This document shows positions 44,852 to 50,547 of a stretch of 50,547 nt of DNA, piece after piece. The notes below the pieces were generated by a model, which did no database searches, was not told the origin of the DNA, and saw only the letters and a list, made by a program, of their open reading frames with translations. Both the position numbers and the translations under genes were made by a program. Location of the stretch: NCBI RefSeq assembly GCF_001700515.1, contig NZ_MAUD01000069.1, positions 1-50,547 on the forward strand, read 5' to 3'. Every line of letters begins with the position of its first letter. Within the stretch, counting starts at the first letter, position 1. The DNA is from Streptomyces lushanensis. Its GTDB lineage: Bacteria; Actinomycetota; Actinomycetes; Streptomycetales; Streptomycetaceae.

Positions 44852-45231
44852 GGACACGGGCGCGCGGCCGACGCCGAGCGGCCTCGTCCGGCGGGGCGGC
44901 AGGTGGCGGTCGCGGTTGTCACCCGCACGGAGGATCCGGCCCGCCGGGCCCCTCCGTCGGGCGCGCGCGGCCGCTCGGGCCGTCCGGGCGGGCCCTCGTC
45001 GCATGCCGGGGGGCGGCGCCGACGCCCTCTGCGTGCCGGTGATGCGCCCCGGCGTTAATCTGGCGCTGATTGGAGGCGCCGGCGCCGAACGCCTCGGCTC
45101 TCACCCGACGCTCCGCGCTCCACTGCACCGAACGCCTTAACCGCGTGGCGCGGACTCGCCATGCGACACGGCGGGACCGCCGCCGTCCACCACCCTGGAC
45201 TCCTCAACATCACCGTCGAAGGAGACCGCTC
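44852..45231. other. 380-bp region without a supported gene
   Basis: The region between the hydrolase and the SOD-like gene is GC-rich and lacks codon-like third-position bias. The SOD frame is open upstream to 45070, but its signal peptide starts at 45232. I see no clear promoter, repeat or RNA. Confidence 0.5.
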
Positions 45232-45885
45232 GTGAGGACTCATCGCAAGGCGTCCGCAGCCCTCGCCGTCACAGCCGTGCTCGTGATGCCGGCCATCACG
45301 GCATTCGCGTGGGAAGGCTCCGAATCGGTGAAGGCGGAAGGGTGGTTCACGCCGCCCTCTGCTCTCCGGCTTTCGGACGCGCTGACGTACGACGTGGAAA
45401 AGGTGCCCGTGGGCTCCCGCGTCTCCGTCGTCGAGCAGGTCCGCGAGCAGACGGGCGGGCACACCGGGGAACGCGCCGGCGGGGAGGGCACCACGGTCCG
45501 GCTCAGGGTGAGCGGTCTGCTCCCGGAGCGTATGTACGGCGCGCATGTGCACACCAAGCCCTGCGGCGCGACGCCGGACACCTCCGGTCCGCACTACCAG
45601 AACGTCGAGGACCCGCAGCAGCCGTCCACCGATCCCGCCTACGCCAACCCCGAGAACGAGGTCTGGCTGGACTTCACCACCGACGCCGAAGGCCATGGCG
45701 CCGCCGAGTCCCGGCACGAGTGGCGCTTCCGGCCGGGCGGAGCGCGTTCCGTGGTCATCCACGAGCACCACACGTCGACGGCCCCCGGTGAGGCGGGAAC
45801 GGCGGGAGCGCGGCTCGCCTGTCTCACCGTGCCCTTCGAACCGAGCGGCGCCGACTCGAACCCGGCCGGGTGGCAGGTTCCGTGA
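45232..45885 (+). CDS. secreted Cu/Zn superoxide dismutase-like protein
   Basis: The 217-aa precursor has a signal peptide (RTHRKASAALAVTAVLVMPAITAFA). The mature domain has the copper-ligand motif YGAHVHTKPCG, a further histidine in SGPHYQNVEDP, another in AEGHGAAESRHEW, and SVVIHEHHT, which matches the last copper histidine. These fit the SodC/YojM fold, which disproportionates superoxide outside the membrane. The zinc-site aspartate and the arginine of classic enzymes are not clear to me, so activity is uncertain; copper storage is an alternative. The GTG at 45232 follows AAGGAG at 7 bases. It appears monocistronic. Confidence 0.75.
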   Translation: MRTHRKASAALAVTAVLVMPAITAFAWEGSESVKAEGWFTPPSALRLSDALTYDVEKVPVGSRVSVVEQVREQTGGHTGERAGGEGTTVRLRVSGLLPERMYGAHVHTKPCGATPDTSGPHYQNVEDPQQPSTDPAYANPENEVWLDFTTDAEGHGAAESRHEWRFRPGGARSVVIHEHHTSTAPGEAGTAGARLACLTVPFEPSGADSNPAGWQVP

Positions 45886-46045
45886 CCGATACGTCCTGAT
45901 GGTGCCGGGGCGGCCTTCGTAGCCGTACGAGACGCTGCCCGGCACCCGGTCGCGGTGGGCGGGCCGACATACTTGGTCCCCGACGGACCGGAGCCGCCGG
46001 AGGCAAGGAGAAGCCCGGCGCTCCCGTATCAGGAGATCGAGATCG

Positions 46046-47116
46046 TTGCCCTCACAGCCACAGCCACAGCAAGAGTCCCGATCACACCCCGGGCCCGGGA
46101 CCGGGTCGCGGTCACGGCCGCGCGCCGCGCTCGCCATGGCACCGGACGTCGCGGACGCCGTGCTCGGTCCTGACGCCCTGGCCGCCCTGGGCGCCGTGTG
46201 CGAGCTGGCGCCGCCGCCCGTCCTGGACGACTTCACCACCGACCGGGCCCGCGCCGCGCTCGCGGACGTCGAACTCCTCGTCACCGGCTGGGGCTGTCCG
46301 CCCCTGGACGCCACCGCCCTGGCGGCGGCGCCCCGGCTGCGCGCCGTCGTCCATACCGCGGGTTCGGTTCGCGGCCATGTCACCGAGGCCTGCTGGGAGC
46401 GCGGGATCGAGGTGTCCTCGGCCGCCGCGGCCAACGCCCTTCCGGTGGCGGAGTACACCGTCGCGATGATCCTGCTGTCCGGCAAACGCGCCCTGGAGCG
46501 CGCCCGCGGCCTCCGGGCCGCGCGCCGTCGCGAGGACGGACCGCGTACCACCGCCGAGGTGGGCAACTACGGCCGTACCGTGGGCATTCTGTCCGCCTCG
46601 CTGATCGGCCGCCGCGTCATCGAACTGCTGCGGCCCTACGATCTGCGGGTCCTGCTGCACGATCCGTACGTCGACGACGAGGAGGCCGCGGCGCTCGGCG
46701 TGCGGCGGGTGGAGCTGGGCGAGCTGTTCACGCTGAGCGACACGGTGAGTGTGCACACCCCGCTGCTGCCCGCCACCCATGGTCTGGTCAGCCGTGAACT
46801 CCTTCTGTCGATGCGGCGGGACGCGGTGCTCGTCAACACCGCGCGCGGTGCCGTCGTCGATCAGGACGCCCTCGTCGAGCTGCTCCGGGCGGACCGGATC
46901 CGGGCCGTCCTCGATGTCACGGATCCCGACGAGCTGCCGCCGGACCATCCGCTGTGGGAGTGCGAGAACGCGATCATCACCCCTCATCTCGCGGGCTCGG
47001 AGGGCAACGAGCTGCGCCGGCTGGCCGATCTCGCCGTCGGCGAGGCCGCCCGCTGGGCCGCGGGGGACGGTTTCGCCCATCCCGTACGACGCGAAAGGCT
47101 GGCCTTCCTCGCATGA
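46046..47116 (+). CDS. D-2-hydroxyacid dehydrogenase family protein
   Basis: The 356-aa protein resembles NAD-dependent 2-hydroxyacid dehydrogenases. The substrate arginine (VNTARGAVVDQDALVE), the acid (DVTDPDELPPDHPL) and the catalytic histidine (ITPHLAGSEGNE) are present. The nucleotide loop reads VGILSASLIGRRV, so the usual GxGxxG is altered to GxxSxxxxG. The strand RPRAALAMAP begins the first domain, so the start must lie before it. I chose the TTG at 46046, which has AGGAG 10 bases upstream; the ATG at 46136 would cut this strand. It overlaps the DUF2264 gene (ATGA), so a sugar-acid substrate is suspected. Confidence 0.85.
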   Translation: MPSQPQPQQESRSHPGPGTGSRSRPRAALAMAPDVADAVLGPDALAALGAVCELAPPPVLDDFTTDRARAALADVELLVTGWGCPPLDATALAAAPRLRAVVHTAGSVRGHVTEACWERGIEVSSAAAANALPVAEYTVAMILLSGKRALERARGLRAARRREDGPRTTAEVGNYGRTVGILSASLIGRRVIELLRPYDLRVLLHDPYVDDEEAAALGVRRVELGELFTLSDTVSVHTPLLPATHGLVSRELLLSMRRDAVLVNTARGAVVDQDALVELLRADRIRAVLDVTDPDELPPDHPLWECENAIITPHLAGSEGNELRRLADLAVGEAARWAAGDGFAHPVRRERLAFLA

Positions 47117-49149
47117 CCTCACCTCGCGAGACCCCCGGGCCCGGGCGGGAAACCGGCCTCACCCGGGCGGACTGGGAGGCCACCGCCGACCGTCTGCTGC
47201 ACGCCGCTTGGCGGTGGGCCACCCCGGGCCGCGCCCTGCTCGACCTGCCCGGCCGGCCCTCCGTCTCCGGGGTGCGGTCGGACGGTCTGGAGGGATACGC
47301 CCGTACGTTCCTCGCCGCCGCCTTCCGGGTCGCGGGCGCGGGCGGCGACGATCCGCACGGCTGGCTCGACCGGTACGCGGACGGGCTCGCGGCCGGGACC
47401 CGTACGCCCGGCAGGGACGACGCCGAGTCCTGGCCGCTGATCCTCGGCCACGACGTGCACGGGCAGCCGATGGTCGAGTCCGCGTCCGTCGCCGTCGGAC
47501 TGCGACTGACCAGGACCTGGCTCTGGGACCGGCTGGATCCGCAGGTGCGGGACCGCGCCGAGGAGTGGCTGCGCGGAACGCTGCGGCACACCCCGGCCCC
47601 CAACAACTGGTATCTCTTCCCGTACTCCGTCGCCGGATTCCTGGAGTCGGTGGGCCGGGGCGACGCGGAGACGGCACGCGCGCGGGAGCGGGCGCTCGGT
47701 CTGCTGGAGGGCTGGTACCGAGGGCAGGGCTGGTACGCCGACGGCGACGGCCGGGCCTTCGACCACTACAACGGCTGGGCGCTGCACTTCTATCCGGTGC
47801 TGGACGCCCATCTCGCGCGCCTTGAGGCCCCTACCCTCGGCACCCAACTCGCGGGCGACACAGGGAAGTCGGCCGAGCCCGTGAAACCCGCGAAGCCCGC
47901 GGGACCCGAGGAGCCCGTGGACGCACGTCTCGGCGCACGGCTGCGCGAGCATCTGGAGAGTTTCTCGCTGCTGTTCGGCGCCGACGGCGCCCCGATCCAC
48001 TTCGGCCGCTCGCTCACCTACCGCTTCGCGGCCGGCGCTGCGGTCGCCCTGGGCGCCGTCACGGGGCACACTCCGCTCGCGCCCGGTGTCTCGCGCCGGC
48101 TGCTGAACGGATCGCTGCGCTACTTCCTGGACCGCGGCGCCACCGGCCCGGACGGCCTGCTCAGCCTGGGCTGGCACGGGCCTCATGTCGCGACGCTCCA
48201 GCGCTACTCGGGCCCCGCCTCGCCCTACTGGGCGTCCAAGGCCTTCGCCGCGCTGCTCGCGCCCCCGGAGCACCCCCTGTGGACGGCCACCGAGGAACCG
48301 GTGCCCAGCGAAGGCCCCGACCGGGTGCTCGCCCTGCCCGCGCCGGGGCTGCTGGTTCACTCCACGGCGGTGGACGGGATCGTACGGCTGCACAACCACG
48401 GCAGCGACAACGTCCGTCCCCATGAAGGCGAGTCGGCCCACCAGGACGACCCGCACTACGGCCGGCAGGCCTACTCCACCAGGACGGGCCCCACCTCGCC
48501 GGAGAACATCGCGGACAACCATTTCGCCGTCGAGATCGCGGGAGTCCGCAGCGTCCGCCGCCGTATCCGCCCCCTGGGTGCCGGACACGGCGACGGCTGG
48601 GGCTGGGCCGCCTCCTGGCATCTGCCGGTCTTCGTGTCGGGCCCGCCCGTGGTGCCCGGACTGCGGGTCGAGAGCGTCACCGTGGTCAGGGGACGGTACG
48701 AACTGCGCGTGCACCGCGTGTCGGGCGCCCCGCCCGGAGCGCGCGTACGGCAGACGGGCTGGGCGACCAGCGCCAGTACCGGCACCGGCACCGGCACCGG
48801 CGATGACAACGGCGAAGGTCCGGGCGGCGGCCCGGGCGGCGGCGACGGCGTACGGTCCGCTCTGCTCGGTCTGTACGGCTGGGAGTCGGCGGACGAACAA
48901 CGGGCACCGCACGGCACGGCGTTCACGCGCTGGGCCCATGTGCCCCGGCTGACGGCGCAGGCCGAGGGCACGGCCCTCTTCGCCGCCCTCGCCACCCTCA
49001 CCGGGGAGCCCGGCGCCATCTCGCTGTCCGAGGCGGTGAGCACGGTCCGTACGGCGGGCGTCGACGGAAGCACGATCGAGGTGACCTGGGCGGACGACGG
49101 CTCGACGACCCGCGTCGGCTTCGACCCGCTGACGGTCGGCCACCTCTGA
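47113..49149 (+). CDS. DUF2264 domain protein
   Basis: The 678-aa protein matches DUF2264 along its length: LTRADWEATADRLLHAAWRWATPGRALLDLPG at the start, then TPAPNNWYLFPYSVAGFLESVG, GWYADGDGRAFDHYNGWALHFY and the beta-rich second half. The helical first half resembles the (alpha/alpha) barrels of polysaccharide lyases and unsaturated glucuronyl hydrolases, but activity is unproven. No signal peptide is seen. Two insertions break the family pattern: a Lys/Pro-rich stretch near residue 250, and a Thr-Gly / Gly-rich stretch near residue 560 made by ACCGGC codon repeats. The ATG overlaps the dehydrogenase stop, so both act together, perhaps in uronic-acid catabolism. Confidence 0.85.
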   Translation: MTSPRETPGPGRETGLTRADWEATADRLLHAAWRWATPGRALLDLPGRPSVSGVRSDGLEGYARTFLAAAFRVAGAGGDDPHGWLDRYADGLAAGTRTPGRDDAESWPLILGHDVHGQPMVESASVAVGLRLTRTWLWDRLDPQVRDRAEEWLRGTLRHTPAPNNWYLFPYSVAGFLESVGRGDAETARARERALGLLEGWYRGQGWYADGDGRAFDHYNGWALHFYPVLDAHLARLEAPTLGTQLAGDTGKSAEPVKPAKPAGPEEPVDARLGARLREHLESFSLLFGADGAPIHFGRSLTYRFAAGAAVALGAVTGHTPLAPGVSRRLLNGSLRYFLDRGATGPDGLLSLGWHGPHVATLQRYSGPASPYWASKAFAALLAPPEHPLWTATEEPVPSEGPDRVLALPAPGLLVHSTAVDGIVRLHNHGSDNVRPHEGESAHQDDPHYGRQAYSTRTGPTSPENIADNHFAVEIAGVRSVRRRIRPLGAGHGDGWGWAASWHLPVFVSGPPVVPGLRVESVTVVRGRYELRVHRVSGAPPGARVRQTGWATSASTGTGTGTGDDNGEGPGGGPGGGDGVRSALLGLYGWESADEQRAPHGTAFTRWAHVPRLTAQAEGTALFAALATLTGEPGAISLSEAVSTVRTAGVDGSTIEVTWADDGSTTRVGFDPLTVGHL

Positions 49150-49228
49150 GCCGGGGCGGCCGTCCCCCTCGTCCGGGCCGGGGCGCCGTCCCCCCTCGGT
49201 CGACAGGCCCGCCGCCACAGACCTAAAA

Positions 49229-49244
49229 TAGACCCGCAAGTCCA
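49229..49244. promoter_or_regulatory. probable TetR operator overlapping a -10 region
   Basis: TAGACCCGCAAGTCCA is a near palindrome (TAGAC-N6-GTCCA) of the LmrA/YxaF type, overlapping the end of a TAAAAT -10-like hexamer at 49224. The TetR start follows 37 bp later. Autoregulation is likely. Confidence 0.5.
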
Positions 49245-49280
49245 GAATCCTGGGCTCCGGAAGCCGGAAGGACGGACGAC

Positions 49281-49877
49281 ATGGCGAGGGCGCTGACCGC
49301 CAAGGGCGCCGCGACACGGCAGCGGATCATCGACGGCGCCGCGGCCGAGATCCGTGAGCGCGGCGTGCTGACCACCACCCTCGACGATGTCTGCCGCAGG
49401 ACCGCCACCAGCAAGGGCCAGCTCTTCCACTACTTCCCGGACGGCCGGGAACAGCTTCTGCTCGCCGTCGCCGAGCGGGAGGCCGAACGCGTCCTGGAGG
49501 ACCAGCAGCCGCACCTCGGCCGGCTGACGACCTGGGACGCGTGGCAGGCCTGGCGGGACGCGGTCGTACTGCGCTATCAGCAGCAGGGCATGAACTGCCC
49601 GCTGGGTGTGCTGATCACCGAACTGGGCCGCAGCACGCCCGCCGCGCAGGCGGTGACCGGACGGCTCGTGGAGCGGTGGCAGTACGAACTGCACGCCGGC
49701 ATCGCCGGCATGCAGCGGAGCGGCCGGATCGCGGCCGAACTCGACGCCGGACGCACCGCCGCCGCGATGGTCGCGGCCGTCCAGGGCGGGGTCACGATCC
49801 TGATGTCCACCGGCAGCAGCGCCCATCTGGAAGCCGCGCTGGACACCTCACTGCTCTTCCTGCGGCTCTCGCGCTGA
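49281..49877 (+). CDS. TetR/AcrR-family transcriptional regulator
   Basis: The 198-aa regulator has an N-terminal helix-turn-helix (ATRQRIIDGAAAEIRERGVLTTTLDDVCRRTATSKGQLFHYF, residues 11-52) and a helical ligand domain containing MNCPLGVLITELG, typical of the LmrA/YxaF-like subgroup. It has a plain AGGACG ribosome site before the ATG at 49281. The upstream palindrome overlapping a promoter points to self-repression. It follows the DUF2264 operon by 131 bp on the same strand and may also control those genes. It ends before a bidirectional hairpin. Confidence 0.9.
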   Translation: MARALTAKGAATRQRIIDGAAAEIRERGVLTTTLDDVCRRTATSKGQLFHYFPDGREQLLLAVAEREAERVLEDQQPHLGRLTTWDAWQAWRDAVVLRYQQQGMNCPLGVLITELGRSTPAAQAVTGRLVERWQYELHAGIAGMQRSGRIAAELDAGRTAAAMVAAVQGGVTILMSTGSSAHLEAALDTSLLFLRLSR

Positions 49878-49924
49878 CCGCACTCACCGGCTGGTCACGT
49901 TCACCGGTCGACCGCGCACACCGC

Positions 49925-49956
49925 CAGGGCGTCCGGCACCGATGCCGGACGCCCTG
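49925..49956. terminator. bidirectional terminator between TetR and phosphatase genes
   Basis: A 14-bp perfect stem (CAGGGCGTCCGGCA) with a CCGA loop separates convergent genes. Confidence 0.8.
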
Positions 49957-50010
49957 TGTCCTTCCCGCCGTCCTTCTCGCCGCGACGAGTCGGGAAAGCC
50001 GGCCGAAGTC

Positions 50011-50547
50011 CTACGGCGTCGGCACGTTGTACGAGATCAGGGCCACCTGCCCCGCTGCCACCCGCAGTTCGGTGAGCGCGCAGTTGCGCAGGCCGGGGAG
50101 CACACGGCGGTACTCGCTCTCCGGGATTCCGAGCAGTCGGCACAGCACCAGCCGGAACAGGGTGTTGTGCGCGACAACCAGGACGCGGCGGCCCCGGTGG
50201 GTCTCGGCCAGGCGCAGCAGCGCGGTGGCGCCACGGACGGCGGCTGCCTTCGGGCTCTCCCCGCCCGGGAGCGGATGGGCGGCCGGGTCGCGGCGGAAGT
50301 CCGCGACCTCCTGCGGGTACGACGCTTCGAGTTCGGCGATGGTCCGGCCCTCGGCGACGCCGAAGTCCAGCTCCCTCAGGTCCGGTTCCACGACGGCGGC
50401 CAGACCCGTGGAGCGGACGGCGGGCCCGGCGGTGCGGCGGGCTCGCCGCAGCGGTGAGGTGACGATCGCGTCGAGGCCGGCGCCCGCCGCCCAGACACCG
50501 AGCCCGCCCGCCTGCTCGGCTCCGCGCGGCGTCAGATCGATGTCGCT
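50011..50547 (-). CDS. histidine phosphatase family protein (5' truncated)
   Basis: The frame is open to the window edge, so the N-terminal RHG catalytic motif is missing. The visible sequence starts SDIDLTPRGAEQAGGLGVWAAG, then has AIVTSPLRRARRTAGPAV with the substrate arginine. The catalytic glutamate region is REL-DFGVAEGRTIAELEASYP, and the second catalytic histidine lies in VLVVAHNTLFRLVL. This is the phosphoglycerate-mutase-like branch; broad sugar-phosphate phosphatase activity is typical. A GTG at 50391 is only internal. It is convergent with the TetR gene. Confidence 0.9.
   Translation of the reverse strand, partial: SDIDLTPRGAEQAGGLGVWAAGAGLDAIVTSPLRRARRTAGPAVRSTGLAAVVEPDLRELDFGVAEGRTIAELEASYPQEVADFRRDPAAHPLPGGESPKAAAVRGATALLRLAETHRGRRVLVVAHNTLFRLVLCRLLGIPESEYRRVLPGLRNCALTELRVAAGQVALISYNVPTP

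Noticed and set aside
44852..45231. Small gene between the hydrolase and SOD-like genes
   Set aside because: Open frames exist but have no ribosome site, start or domain.

Overview
The window looks like a Streptomyces chromosome. GC is very high, GTG starts are frequent behind GGAGG-type ribosome sites, and several gene blocks occur in the order I remember from S. coelicolor around SCO5999-SCO6041. All names come from reading motifs and from memory; no database search was run.

Left part, 1-20.9 kb, is mostly core metabolism. It holds a truncated secreted-type peptidase/hydrolase, then hemG-hemQ (minus strand) and hemE, three enzymes of the coproporphyrin-dependent heme route. Between them lie a DUF4349 lipoprotein and a CoA-disulfide-reductase-like flavoprotein. 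Next come a DUF3000 protein, an orphan response regulator with a degenerate receiver, ribonuclease D, and the coupled beta-oxidation pair fadA-fadB. A beta-propeller-like protein, a NYN/PIN-like small protein, a family-39-like membrane glycosyltransferase, a cationic amino acid permease and dxs complete the block.

Middle part, 20.9-33.8 kb, is a sugar-uptake region. A xylFGH ABC transporter sits beside a ROK regulator (rok7B7-like). An ngcEFG-type chito-oligosaccharide transporter without its own ATPase follows, and then a large secreted GH92 alpha-mannosidase with its own palindromic operator. Both binding-protein genes are followed by an intercistronic hairpin, which should give more binding protein than permease.

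Part three, 33.8-37.3 kb, is an accessory cassette on the minus strand. One promoter reads an 89-aa conserved small protein, a DUF6879 protein and an NB-ARC/TPR (NLR-like) STAND protein. The DNA just upstream of the usable NLR start encodes, in frame, a RHIM-like amyloid signature, with ACG where a start codon would be expected. This is my main candidate for an under-described system.

Part four, 37.4-41.5 kb, carries acnA and a GAPDH gene. The acnA promoter holds an iron-box-like sequence and an 18-bp perfect palindrome. GC-rich tandem repeats lie upstream of both gap and the neighbouring GlxA-type regulator.

Right part, 41.6-50.5 kb, looks accessory: a GlxA-type AraC regulator, an XRE/MmyB regulator divergent from a Cys-nucleophile hydrolase, a secreted Cu/Zn-SOD-like protein, a 2-hydroxyacid dehydrogenase coupled to a DUF2264 protein, a TetR regulator with a likely own operator, and a truncated histidine phosphatase. 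Many gene ends carry long, nearly perfect GC hairpins without T-tracts.
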